From positions 17,091,056 to 17,155,055 of the forward strand of contig JAPFBE010000013.1 in the NCBI GenBank assembly GCA_034336665.1: a stretch of DNA of 64,000 nt, read 5' to 3'. The notes beneath the pieces are model-generated. The model was not told the origin of the DNA. It did not search any database and was given only the letters and a program-made list of their open reading frames with translations. Made by a program: the position numbers and the translations under genes. Positions 25,787-39,446 of the stretch are shown here, piece by piece; the first letter of the stretch is position 1; every line of letters begins with the position of its first letter. The DNA is from Luscinia megarhynchos (taxonomy: Eukaryota > Chordata > Aves > Passeriformes > Turdidae).

Positions 25787-28700
25787 CTTTTTGCACAAAG
25801 AGCAGGTCAGATAGCTCTGGTGTGCCCTTGGAAAGGTGAGCATAGGTTGAAGGACAGCAAAGTACAACTTTCCAGATCTCTGAAGCCTTAGTTGACAACA
25901 GCAGCTCTTCAAGTCATACAGGCACACACTCACCCACAGTTAACCTGGGAAAATCACCCAATCATTTGATTAAATTCTCTATCAGACCGGTTTCTCAATA
26001 TCTGGCTTTATTTCCATCTGTTTTTTGTTGCATGTGCTTTCTCTGTGTGAATGGGCCTTCTTGAGCCTGCAATCCCACAGAACAGGTTGTAACAAAGCTG
26101 CCCAAGAGCCTCACCTCCCATTTAAGACTGCTCCCACTGTGTTCATATAGCCATAACACAATGTATAAGGTCTACCACTGCCTGAGACAAGGCTGTACAT
26201 GAGTCATAAAAGAGGGCAGAAAGTGAAACAGGAAATCACCAAAGGAACAGAGAACAAAGCAGCAGAAAGCCCTAGAGTATTACATGATTTACATGACAGA
26301 GTAAGAAAGATGCAGCTCCTGCACCCATTTCTCAATCCCCACCATCATTTCTACTGCAGCAGCAGCACAGTCTGATCCAAACCATGGCTCTCTCTGGTGC
26401 TCAGGAAGATAGCCAGCACACTCACAGGAAATGTGGCCCCAAGGAAATCTTATAGGGAGAAAAACCAAAATGCTCTCTGTTAAGGGCTGGCTAGAAAATA
26501 AGATTGAATTATGAACAAGGCCATCATGAATATTCATTGTAAGTGTGTGGGATTACATACAAGGAAATGACTGATTCTAACATTAATCTTTCATTTTACC
26601 TCAGATTGCTGTGGATTTTGACAAACTGCCTAGTAAAAACGAGTTAGATAATTTCTCTTTTTATTACATGAATTCCCTATCCTTCTTGAACTGTATATCC
26701 ACAGACATCTACATTTTCACACGTTCAAACTACCCAGAAAATAACCCACTTCAGCTAATTTATATGCAATTTCTATCTCACCAATATGCCACCCTGCACT
26801 TTTGCCTCACTGCAGAGCACACTCTTGATGATACTGATCCTTTTCCAAAAGCAAGCAGGAGCAGCAATTTTTGGCACATGAGCTCTCACTCAGACCCATC
26901 TGTACCACTCTACCTACCAACTGGATGGTGACAAAAGGTAAACATGAGGAAGAAATGAGATAGCTGGCAAAAAAGCCATAGGCAATAGCTGAGAAAGATC
27001 TTTTTCATTTGCATTTATCTGACCTCACTGCTATTCACAACTGATTTACATCAACTGCCATGGTCAACACTTAATTCACAGCGAAAGCTGCTGGTAGTTT
27101 CACTTCATTAATATTGACATCTGAACTCTGTAGCTACAGTGGATTACTATTAATAATTATTTATGACCAGATTTGCACAGAGCATGCTGCCCAAAGCTGG
27201 GAGTCAGGTGATGAATCTCCAGCATCAATTCACAAGCTGTCCACCTCAGGAGCCATAAAATGAGCCACTGCACCTCACCTCCCTCACACCACCACTGACA
27301 CTTGTCCCACCATCAGTGCAGTGTGTTTTCACATGTAAAACTCACACTTCTGGGTAGGGTAGGAAGCTGCAGCAGATTGATGATATTCCTTCCTTGATGA
27401 AAAATACCAAGGAAGGTGAGAAAAGCTAGATGGTGACAGAAGAAGTCAAGACAGTAAATATGCAAGTGAAAAATATTTTATTAGTCTAGGTTTCTGGTTC
27501 AGAAAGGCATCTAAGAAGTCCAGCTGCTCTCAGATGCCTAGCTAGCAAGATTCCATTTTTCCTCTGTATTTACAGGTCTACTGAAGTTTTATGTGGGGTA
27601 CAAAGTCCTTAACCTTCCCGTCCAGCAGCGAGCAGAGTTGAAAATTAAACATATTGATGCGTTAGGCTAAATTAGCAGCCAATTCCTTTCAGGGCCAAAT
27701 CAACATGAAGCCCCTCCAAGCTCCCAGTGCACAATGAGCAATCCAGCCCTGGGTGACTGATAAAGTAACAAAGGGAGGGTGCAGGTAAGCATGGGGCTGC
27801 ACCAAACCAGACCTCACAGGTTCCAGCTATTGCCACCCAGGTCAGGCCAGACTGGCACTGTCCCACAGCTCACAGGTGGGAAAAGTGAACCAGCCCCCTC
27901 CACACCCCCAGCACAAACTGCCTCTCCTGTGCCAGTGGCTGCTGCTGCACCTTGCCAGACTTGGTAATTCTAAATAACTACAGTTAAGTGTGCAGAATTA
28001 CTACCTAGTCTCTGCACCATCTTGCTATATTTTAGCTTGATTTCTCCCCCAAGACTGGGCAACCAGAGATGCTGACAGAAATATCCTAGGAAAACAAAAA
28101 GGAAAAAAAAAAAATCAGAGCCTCTGGCACTAATGTGATGCCTGGGAGAATGAAATCCCCAGGACAATTTACATTTCCACAGGTTATTATTTTTCTCATT
28201 CCGTTCTCACACTTTCTCCCAGATGGAGACAATCCTTAACCACAGGCTCCTAGAACAATAAGATTCCACTTGGTTTAAATCTATTTTCTTACATAAATTT
28301 TGGGCAAATATAAGATTATTTCTCCATAACAGCACATTTTCTTCCTTCAACACTAAATACACTGAACAGAGCTTAACCATTTTCTGTGGAAAAGTATCCT
28401 TTCCTAGTAGAGAAGTTCAGCATATCTTTATTACTTCAGTTATCATGTGACTACAAAAATTGAGCAGGTTAGTATCATTGCATCTGGTTTCTAAAGCTTC
28501 AAGAAAGAGTAATCACTTTATTTTAAAGTGCTTGATTTTTAGATTACAGAGGAGTGCAGTGCCACCATCACTACTTTGTGAAATAAACAAGAACCCAGAT
28601 CAAAGAAAACTTCATCTTGTTCAAGATTTTGCAGTTTTAAAAAGTTTTAGTGTGGAGTTAGTAACTGTTGCTTCCGCCATCAAAATTGTCAAAACTTAAC

Positions 28701-30179
28701 TTTAAAAAAGAAAGAAAAATTATTAAAAATTGCATGTCAAAATTTTTGGTCTCTTACTCTGTTCATAAGAATTCCTCACTGTTACAACTCTATTAAAAAT
28801 CTAAAGGGAGAAAAGAATGGATTTGTACAGAAACACTCTTGGAATTGTACTGAGAAACAAAATTCTGGTAACAGTGACATTACTATCCAGGCATATGTTT
28901 AATTCAGAAAAAAAAAAAAGAATTTAAAAAATTGACTAGTCATCCTATACTTGGGTCCGTGGCTGCATTCCCAATATTTAGCAATTATTCCCTTATGCAA
29001 ATTTCTTTCCCCCCTTTTTAGCTATGGAAACAGCCTTTTCAACTCATGTCCAGTGGCATGAGAAAACACACAAACACAGAGATTAAAACAATCACGTTAG
29101 TCTTCAGTCTAGAAAGTTTGCTAGACCTTCATCATTAAATTCATTAAATATAAATTATTTTAAAAAGAATTAGACGTTTCTTGATAAAGTGCTCAGGAAG
29201 GAGACTCCTTAGAGTCATAGTGGTCAATAGTGGTTTCAATTAGAAACTAAAATTGTAGTCCACAGGAAATTAGAGCTTTCTGAATTTTATTTTTCTTCTG
29301 AATCTGAAAGGAAAACTCATTTTTTCTGAACTCTAAATTGACCCCCTTTGGGCTTTTCAAAAAGTTCTGATGATTAAATTTAGAAGTTTTTCCTATATGT
29401 TTTTCTTGCTATATAATAAATGCAAAATATATTGCAAATGAAAGAAAAAATGTCAAAGCAAACAAGACACAGACTTACTGACATGTGTTTTACAATTTCT
29501 TTACATCCAGTTGCACTGAAATTAGAATGTGTTGCAGTTAATGAGCATGTTCCAAGAGGAAAATGTCTTTTCAGCTAATTTTTCCAGAGCCTCAGTTCCT
29601 TTCATGAACTCACTTTGGATGACAAGGAGAGTAATTCAAGTTTGAAAAAGTGGAGGCTGAATTCTGTCTCCTTGCCTCTCCCTGCTTTTTCACAGGAGGG
29701 GAGCTGTTTCAGAATCAATGTTTTTAAAATCCAGAATTAACTCAAGCAGTGAAATCTGGTTTCCTATCACTCTTTGTCTTGTGATTGGATTCTCTCATCT
29801 GTAAGGAGGTGAAAACTGACTGAAGAGTTTCCTGATGTTTACCTGTCTGTAGCAAGAACAGAGAGAAAAACTCTCTGGCATCTCATGGAAAACAGGAAAC
29901 ATTGCAGACTTTCCCCCAGTGGAAATAGTAATTGAGTCTCTTTCCCGAATTTAGTCTTCTATTTCCCTAAAATAGTTGGGAAATTTGAATCTTTTGGACC
30001 TGTAGTGCACTGTCATATGTGGCTGAAAGTGCTCTGACATTATTAGGCAGGCTCACAGATAGAGATGCATGCTGTGTGGTATAAAAGAATAATCTCTTTA
30101 GAACACAAAACGAAAATTGTAATAGCTGCCTGCATGTGACATTGTTGAAAGATCCTTGCACTCTTTTGCAGCCACATTC

Positions 30180-30320
30180 AGGCAAGGAATTGTCTATGTT
30201 ATGAGGCAATTAGCAATCTGATGAGCAATTCACACATGAAAAGTGCTGCATAAATCCCAACATCATTATAGTTAAGAGCAGAGTAATAATTACAACTAAG
30301 ATTGCCTGCATAGTTTCATT
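30180..30320. other. AT-rich block, possible conserved non-coding element
   Basis: This block is dense in homeodomain-type cores (CAATTAGC, GTAATAATTAC, GCAATTC) and lacks simple repeats, a texture often seen in vertebrate conserved non-coding elements. This is only an impression from base patterns. No alignment is available, and AT-rich neutral DNA can look the same. Confidence 0.2.
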
Positions 30321-32353
30321 CCCAGTTTGATGGATTCATATTTTTCCCCAAACACTTGTAACACTCCCTAGTCTGATCCTACCCTCCTTTCCTCTGCTGA
30401 AGTCCACTTTGGTGAGACTGATTTAATGTATTTTTCCCCTGCTTCCTGCTTGGTTCTGGTCTTGTGAAAGACTCAGCTGAAAGAATTCAGCTGCTGTTGG
30501 AAGAGTTTGCTGTGGTGGATGCAGCAGAGAGCTACACATTGGGGATTAAGATGAGCTTTCACTTTTACTGACAATAAAAAATGAGAATAGAAAAAGCATA
30601 GCTACTGTAAAATATTACCTGCAGCCTGCTCTTCCAAAATAATATTTTCTAGCCTTTTTTCAGAAAGCAGAGTATTCTTTCTTATACAAAGGTAATTTGC
30701 ATTGCAAGCATAACAGGAAATGAAATAACCTTAAAATACAAATCAGGAATATATCCAGTATGCAAATCAACATCTTTATGAGCTGCAATAATGAGGAACA
30801 AGCAAATTAGTGTCATTTCAAACTACCTTTTAATTTTTTCTGCATTCTCTTAGCATCAGAAGATAAACAGGGCTGAAGATCTCCCTAATTGCCACAGCAC
30901 CACAGTCAGTATATTCATATGACTCATATGACTGAAAAATAGCAAATAGTCACTATATACACCATTTAACTCACAGAGACTACCTGATTCTGACCTCACT
31001 CTTGTGTAAAGTGGAATTTAACTTAGCCAAGTAGAAGTAATTGTCCTCACAGAGTTGTAAAGCTGGTGTAAAATAACATCCTCACCAAACCCACACCACT
31101 AGTTAATGATGTTCACAATTTTAAAATTAAGCTATCAAAACTCGGTAATTTTGTTAAACTAAACAGTGTGGTCATGAGCCATCTTGTAAGTCTTTAATCA
31201 GGCACTTGAGCCTTTTTCATTGCCACTCACAAAATTCAGGCTACAGTTTCATTGGATTTCTGCCATGTGCATGAGGTACCATGCAAGTCAAGGGTCCCTC
31301 AACTTCTGCCAGGTAGGGTCCCCCAGACTGCCCCAGCTTTCTTTCAGCTGGTTGTTGAGAATCAGGGCTGTGTATAGATTGTTTCTGTGGAGTAGATGAT
31401 GGCAAGGTCTTACCTGTGCCACCAAGCCACTGCTTAGCACTGTCAATGCCAGCTGAGTGTATGAAGGGGGTCCTTGCTGGGAAAACTTAGGAAAAGCTGC
31501 TATTTTGCTGCTCAGCTATATTATTTGAAGCTTTACACAGAAACTGAACTTCGGAGATGAAGGTGTGTAACTGCTTGAGAATTAGATTGCTCTCGAAATT
31601 CACAGTTTTGAGTCAGTGCTTAAACCAGACTCACTCCTTATGAACAATTTGGAGCTCATGTTACTGAGAAAGTGTTTGCACTTTTTTGTGATCACTCCTT
31701 TTCCAGGAACACCTCCTTATTGTACACACAAAATACACATTACTATCACTCAGACTCTCCCTTACTGATTTTCTCCATCATCAGGAAACCAACTCAGAGT
31801 TCTGGCATTTCTTAGCAAACAGAAAAAGTGCTATAAGAAAGAAAAACAGCGTCACATTTAGGACACCACTATAATGGATCTTGTAAGAGGGGCACTGGGG
31901 ATCCCTCAGGCAGACAGTCTGTCAGATCTATTCTTGGTTCTTGTAAAGTCCCTGGCTGGTAGCTGAAATTCAGCTGCAGAATCATGCTGAGGCATTTAAG
32001 GCTGGCCAACAGATCGGTTTCCATCAGCACAGAAAAACATCATACTGTGTAAGGCCCCACCTACAAAGTTCAGTGTGAGTGTAGAAGTCAACAAAACATA
32101 GTGCTTTTAGATTTGCAAATAGACTAAATAGCACACAATGTGTTTAGGATGGGTGGTGTTTGCTACTCAGCTTTAAAGTCAGTTTTAGACATCTTAAGGA
32201 AATTGTATATTTCATTAACTCATTCTTAGAATTTAAACAGAGATAGATTGAGAAGGACTGACAACAGTATTTCTTTTTTATGAAAAGGCAAAGCATGCAT
32301 TGAGCTACTGTTCCATCCTTTCACCTACTCTAATTATGGTAATAGGCAGGGGG

Positions 32354-32383
32354 AAAAAAAAAAAAGAAAAAAAAAAAAAAAAA
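32354..32383 (+). repeat. A-rich homopolymer tract
   Basis: Twelve A, one G, then seventeen A, preceded by five G. No retroposed body with a target-site duplication is visible upstream, so it is called a simple mononucleotide tract. Its exact length is uncertain in any assembly. Confidence 0.9.
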
Positions 32384-33120
32384 GGAAAACAAGCTTATTC
32401 AGTCCTGATCCTGCAAACATCTGACCAGATGCAGAATGTGTCAGTGGCTTCCCCAAATCAAAACATGCCACTTCTGTTAAGTGCTGACACAAAGGGCAGG
32501 GTCATTGCGTGCTTTGAAAACTTGTAACACACCAATGGAAAAACTTGTTCAAGTCAACTGCTCTCAAGAAAAAGGTGTAAAAATTATTTCAGTACCATCA
32601 CGTAGTGTGTGATGTCTGCATCTGGGTAGTTCAGACTCACAACACATTGTTTGGTCAAAGGTCCAAGAGAATGAGTTAGTTATCCCTTTGCCTAGAAAGT
32701 CATACTTACCCCATCATGGGAAAAGCAAACGAAGAGATCATTTTCGGACAATGGTAAACTTTAATTATGAGTCTCTAAGGTTATAATTATTACTATTCTA
32801 CTGCTCATTTTTAATTATTTTGAGTAAACCTATTAATTTTTATCTTTTTCATATCAGAACTGCTTAATCCAGGTTATAATGTGAAGTAATATGTGTCAAC
32901 CTGAAGCTTAACATCTAACACCAAGGACAGATAAATTGACATTGGCATTGTTCATTTTAAGTGTCTTGAGTGGTTTACAAGGTTTAATATAGAGAAGATT
33001 GTGAAAATACTAGGTTTGAACACCCAAGGGACCTCAGGGAAGAACCAAGAGCTGTGACCTTTTGGATGTCTGACTTTGCAGACACAATTGTTTCAGCGGT
33101 TTTCTTTCTCTTTCACGCCT

Positions 33121-33158
33121 TTGGGTTTTGGTTGTTTGGGGTTTTGGGGTTTTTTTGT
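33121..33158 (+). repeat. G/T low-complexity tract with GGGGTTTTGGGG core
   Basis: An almost purely G and T stretch with G-runs of 3, 2, 4 and 4 separated by T-runs, then seven T. The core matches two units of a GGGGTTTT pattern. It is not a vertebrate telomere repeat (TTAGGG). A two-layer G-quadruplex on this strand is conceivable. Otherwise it is ordinary low-complexity DNA. Confidence 0.6.
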
Positions 33159-36100
33159 CTGCTTCTGTCTGAAATTTTAATTAAGACAACCTTCCCAAAC
33201 ACTAGTGCTTGGAGTTCATAGCAGACTCCTGAGAGCTCCTCTGATATCTCACAGCACGAGTGTTTTACGTGTAGCTTGAAAACTTGTTTCTACCATGTCC
33301 TACAGTCAACTGCAGCTATTCAAGACTCCTTTATAAATATGATGACCATCAGTAACCTTATATTGTATTGCTTGGTGCCAGTGCCTTTTTCAGAGCTGAC
33401 AGGAAGTATTGTTCAACAGTTCAGGGCAAGTCAGTTTTACTTCTCTATTTTAATGCTTTATTATGAGTTTTGTCTATGCATCTAAGCTCAGTGCCTGTCT
33501 TGCTGCCTGACTCTCCCACAGATTTTTGTTGCCTCCTTCCACAGCTGACATGTTCTTTAAAAAGTCTTTAATTTATCTCCTTAACTAGAAAACACATCTG
33601 AAAGCATCATAGTTAACCTAGAAAAGCTAAAGAAAAAAGAGCATTGAAATTATGGATTAACTGTTGAAATCAATTGCTTTCTTGACCTGTGGAGGTGTCT
33701 CCACCTCCTTTTAATAAACAGAATGTTTTTTCTGAGCAGTGCCTGCACTGAAAGCCCCTCAGCCACCTGGGAAGTGCAGCCAGCTGCTACAACAGCCAAT
33801 TGCAGTACAAATTACATCTGTACAAAGCACAGCTCCTGAGGCTGGCCTCTCCACTCCATAGTCAACATGCCAACCAGGAACCTTGTCCTAAATGTTCTCT
33901 CACCCAGCCCAAACACTTGAAAGTCAGGGTTGCAGATATGCTCTGACTGCTTCCAGAGATGACACCCCTAATGGACTAAGCTTGAAAAATTCCTCTCAAA
34001 GCAAGAATGAAACTCCTAGCAAGTTTGGGGAATATAAATACACAAACATGGAGCATTTGGAACAAATCTTGCAGGTATCACCTCAGACACTTGAGATTTT
34101 TCTACCTGTCAGAGGAAATTAAAATGCCAATGAAGATATGAGACAACATGGAATAGAAGCCATGGCAACTCTCAATGCATTTCTTTCTCACTGATAAATT
34201 GGATAGTCATCATGTAATTGGCATTTTGGTGCATTTTATTGAAAAGGGGGTTCCATGGGGTGCTGAACAACTATGCCTATTGCTTTTCTGTACCTGAGCT
34301 TCACTGAAACCCACTGAGCTTGAGCACAATTTTAAATGCCTTACTACCCAGGACAGGAACGTTTAGCACTCCTTTCTTTTATAGATTCAAAATTAAACTT
34401 GTCTGCTATTTATGGATCATCTCCCTCAGCTTGGCAGTGACTGACAAGAAAGTGATAAAATGAGGAAATGTAACTTGACATTTATTCAGTGTAAATACTT
34501 TGCAAAGCTATAGCTTCACAATTTTCTTTCTTTGGGTAAATAATTTGAAATACTATAAGCAGTAATAGTGACTGACTGGAAACAGAATCCCTCAAAGTCC
34601 AGTAGACTGAAAGATACCACAAGTAATGATGTATTTTCTTTTCAATAGCCTCCATCTATTTGCAGAGAGTTCTGTTTGTGCTGGCTTATTAAAAAGCAAT
34701 TAAATATATACAACATCTGTGCAAGCAATACAACTTCCACACAGGTTAAAATACTGGTACTGCTGTATACCTATACATTAACCAAAAATAGAAATGTGCA
34801 CATTAAACTAAGCCAGGTTTTTGTGCAGATTTGGCCTCTGATCTATGGATGTTTGTCAGGTTTATATTTTAATCATACATGCCCACACTTAAGACCTGAA
34901 GAACAAGAAATTTTAAATTTCTAGCACAGTGGGTTACAATCAGCAAGAGCTGCCTTTCACAAGGTATGGTTCTCTATAGAAATATTTGGATTCATGAGGC
35001 AAGACTTGTGTCTTAATAGTTTCTAATATAACTCAGGATTTTCTCCAAAATACCGGATATTAATGAAGATCAGACCATACTCAAAGAACCTTGATTTCTG
35101 TTCTATTTTGAATTTTTGTAAAAGGCTTTATCCCTTTTGCTGAACTCCTGTAGGTGGTAGTGTTGGTATAATACCTTATGAAAAATTATTGAGGCCTCTT
35201 GGGACACTGACCAACCCACCAGATTTCATTGTAAGGCATGTTGGCTCACTGCCAGGTTATACTTCCTCTAAGGATGGTACTCCTTGTTCTTAGGATCTAT
35301 AAACAAATAATTAAAACACTTTAATATCCATATTTTCTCAAGAAATAGTGACACCTGTGGTGTCAGATCAGGTATGAAGGGGAATAGAAACAGAGCCTAT
35401 AACTAGGAGGGTCCCCATACATTCTGTTATTCTTGAAGTTTAGCTTACATTTCTTAAAATAGGGAACAAATAATGTTGCTTCTTTTTCTACCTTAATCCT
35501 CTACCTTTGACTGAACAAACAAAAACCCACAAGAAGTAGTGTCATCTAGATTTGCCACAGCTTTTTGTTATATTTTTTTTAAAATCCCAAGACTTTTAAA
35601 TTAAAAAAAAATGTTGCTTCAAGAACAGAAAGACAAAAGTTCAGGCTTTAGTCAAAAGCAGATACAATGTGTTTTGATGAAAAAGATAATTTACAAATTA
35701 ATAGTTTTGTTCTTTGCTCATACAACTCCAGATACTGGATGTTGAATTGAGCACAGAGGAGATGCCTTCCTGTAGAGATGCAAAGGTTCTCTTTCTTACT
35801 CTGCCATAAAACTCATTGGTAGTAATTCTAGGTACGTCAAATAGAAATAAGTTTCTAGTCTGGGTCATGGAAACAATGAAAGAGGCTCTTCCAAAGGGTG
35901 GGTAACAACTGGTGATTCAAACAAATGCCGTCCAGATGGAAAAGGGCTTTACAATTCCTTACCCACTTACCAAGAGAGGGCTAACAAGAACTACCCTTCT
36001 GCATTAGTGGCAGAGCTTCCCCACCAGTAGCAGAAAAGAGCAGTAAGAGAAATGTTATTCTGTGCTTACCCTGAAGGTTATTGTTATAGAAAGCTCTAAC

Positions 36101-39100
36101 TTCAAATATACAAAATGGAGTCTCCTGAGGTGAATTGCTATTAAGTACCAAGCTTCTGCTGGCAAAGTGAGACTTGGATGGCCATTCCTTGAGATACTTG
36201 TAATTAATTCCTTTCACCCTAGATTGATGTACTGCCTAGGAAAGATTATAAAATACATGGCTGTCACTATTAATAGTGAACTCCTGTGCTTCCAAGGTTT
36301 TCTGGGAAGCTTTAGACTATCCATTAAAAAAAAAATAAAATTCAGCAATACCTCTTTCATAACCTGAGTCTTCTAAAGAAACAAGTTGAATGATGGTTCA
36401 AATATAAGCCAAACAAATCACTTGAAGTCAGAATTAAAGAATATCATGCTTTATCACCAAATCTGTTAGGCATTTGCCATTATCCTTCTGTCTCACTGAG
36501 TTTTTCCCTGTCTTAAAAAGCATAAGACTCTGTGAAACACAAGGAATGGCAGAATAGCAGGAAAATAATATACACAGATATAGTCATGCATTCCCAGTTG
36601 TAATTTGTTCTGGCCTCCTTCATTCCCCTCTTGCTGTTTTTCCAGGAACTTGAAGATGAGTGGTTACTACACGTGGAAACACTGAGCTTCTCTTATTTGC
36701 AGGAATGCTCACAGACTGTGTGCAGAAAGAAGTTGTGCCTTGAGGAAGGCAATATGCTAACAATCTCAAAAAGCATACATCCAGGTAAAGAAAAGTCACC
36801 CTAGTGTGAGGCAATACTAGTAGTGTTTGTTAGGTTAAACTACAGAGTGGATGACTACAAGATTTATTGAACAAGCAATCCATCCTTATTGATTTGCAGG
36901 TACAATGAACAAATTGCTTTTACAAATTGAGTTCATACCTATTACTAGGATCACTTACTCAGAATTAAACTGGGGAGGGGATGCAAGTTAAAAACAACAA
37001 AACACAGCATAAGCAGAGCCACCTAGGCAGAAAATGTTTCCAGCAGGCAATTTTTGTAACCGATTGCTCAGCTGCTAAACAAGTGTTGCACACTTCATGC
37101 ATATTCATTCAGCCACCAATGCTTTGCATGGCAAATATAATCAAGCCTAGGAAAGAGAGAATGCAAGAGTTGAAAGAATTAAGGGAGCTAGTAAAAGAAA
37201 GCAAACCACTTTTTTCTCTGGTCTGCTGGTTTGAAACCAATCCTTATAAGTAGACATGAAGTTGTAAACTTCCAACATCTGACTGTGAGCCAGTCCATTG
37301 GAAATCAGCTGGCAGATTTCTCCCTGTCCTGCTAAATGCCAAAGCCTGTGAATGCCTGTACATAACTGACTCCTGAGCTCCTAGAAACCATGGGTGCAAC
37401 AATTAGAATCAAAATAGCAAAATATAAGCATCCACAAGTACTGTCTATTTTCCTTAAGGATGTAACCTGCTCCTTTCTGCAGAGTTTACTTGCCTGGTCT
37501 AACCATAATTTTCTTGTTGTTACAAAATTGCTGTCATGTTTGAATGCTAATGTCTGGCCAGTTTCCGATTAAGGATCCAAAATAATATTAATCTCTTCTT
37601 TCAGAAACATTAAGGCTAAAAAGCTGAACTAGAGAAAGATGTTATGCTGCTATGCATGTAAGAATGAAAATATGTTATAATGTCTAACATTAAAAATTCT
37701 TAGAACTTTTCCAACAAAAATAATGTTTAAATTTTGCACTAAAAGGTGAAAGTTTTTCTCTCATGCAAGTAAAGTGTTAACTGGTTACAATCTTCATAAA
37801 CTTTGTGAACATATTTGTGGGGTTTGGATCCAGTTTTGAAACAGCTATAAATCACTATAATTTGGCACTGATCTTTCATAAAGACAGGGGATATAGAAAA
37901 TTTTTTTCTGTTATAATAATACACAATTATTGTATTTGAATTGCAACTACAATCTAAAGATTGCCGTTTTAATGTTAAAGAAACTTCCCAAGTTGGGTCT
38001 GAACTTGACTTCAGTGCTGTGAGCCAGGGAAGCTCTACATGAGCATCAGTATGACCCAGTTTTGATGACCTTTGAGCAGAGCACACTGACTGCTACCAGT
38101 TCTCATCATTTCAGCCTTGACTAATCATTTGTCAGAGGAAGTAAACCACAGCTCCACTATAACTCAGTATTTCATGACACTTTGGACCAAATTGCCAAAA
38201 CCTGCTTTTAATGAGAAAAGATGGGGATCTAGAATTAGCAACAGCCACACAGAAAACCAAGTTTCCCAGCTTCCTGATACAATAAAACAACAGGAATGAT
38301 AAATTGCCCTTACATTTTGCCTAGTCCTTACTGCAAACGCCTTCTTGGCACGTCGAGAGGAAAAACAGAAAAAACCTCACTCTTCCAGTACCAGCTGAAC
38401 TGAATTCATTGAGCTCAACACAAAGTTATTTTTCCTTGCTCTGTCTTCTGGCGGTGCCCTCCTTTCTGTGAAGGAAAAGACCCAAACAAATCCGTGGCGT
38501 ATCTTCAGAATATACACTTGTGGACTTGCCAAAAAGATGACATAGGAAGTATTGGTAATTTGGAAAGCAATTCAGCCCCAAGGCATTTGAATTAAGTTCC
38601 ACAAAGTGTTGTTTGGTAGCAAGACACACCTGGCTAAAGAGCAGTAGTTCACATAGCACAGGCACAGGTATACCATGGTGTTTTTGAGTTTTGTGGTTTT
38701 ATTTTGTTTTTTCATGGAAATTATTAGTCTATTTTGAGATTCACCCTGTTCCTTCAGATGCCTAAGCCCCAGTGAGGTTCAGGGCTGCCAGAAAGGTAAC
38801 AGCTCAAAGTCATTCTGACCTCTGAATCCTGCTATTGCTAAGTACAAGTCCCATCAACAGCAGCTCCTGTCCTCCCACCTTTTTTCTTGGAGAAGGAATG
38901 CAGGCACATGCTGCAAGCTAAAGAGTTGATTGCAAAATGATTTAGTCTACAACAGCAATATTTGACCAGCTCATGGGGACCAAGTCAGTACAGACCCCTT
39001 TTGTGGAGAACTCAGAATCAATTTTTAAAGTGCTGCACGATTGATGGTAGCTGAAGCTAAGAACTTATGATTAAAAACTGTATTGCAAGTGCTCTCATGC

Positions 39101-39446
39101 ACCACTAGTCTCTAAACTAATTTAACCACATTGCTAGCACTTTCATATTGGCCTTATTTACAGAGTTGTCATTTCCAAGGTAACAGCTGAATTCAACAGC
39201 TTGTAGACCTCCTTCCCACGAACATCTCATGGCGTAGGTGTGAAGGACTCTGAGGTTGGAGTCAGGAAGGAGCTGCCGTCTGTCTTTAATTCTCCCACAG
39301 TGTGACAGCTCTTTGGAGAATTAAATCTTTACACACAAATACAGACAGCAGCCCCTCGGTGCTCCCTTACTTGTTTCTGCTCAGAGAGGGCTGTAGAAGA
39401 AGCGTATATAGTACCAAGATATAAATACATTAAAATGATTGCTCCA

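Larger units (their letters stand above)
24538..30179. other. Non-coding stretch, nothing identified
   Basis: No gene is supported. About 27680-27960 is somewhat richer in G and C. A run of 12 A lies at 28908-28919. A short segment at about 29735-29812 faintly recalls a MIR core (CTCTCATCTGTAAGGAGG) but is too weak to call. Small repeats at 25626-25653 and 25766-25786 are listed separately. Confidence 0.6.
30321..39446. other. Non-coding stretch, nothing identified
   Basis: Nine kilobases with no recognisable gene or interspersed element. A 9-bp unit TCATATGAC is present twice head to tail at 30915-30932, each copy containing the E-box-like palindrome CATATG. An A-rich run at 32354-32383 and a G/T tract at 33121-33158 are listed separately. 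The best open frame (37739-38086, minus strand, 115 codons) has no motif and no codon pattern suggesting selection. Confidence 0.6.

Noticed and set aside
29735..29812. Faint MIR-like segment with CTCTCATCTGTAAGGAGG
   Set aside because: Only one short block matches, and the upstream MIR blocks cannot be placed convincingly.
33121..33158. G/T tract considered as interstitial telomere
   Set aside because: No TTAGGG units; the pattern is GGGGTTTT-like and very short.
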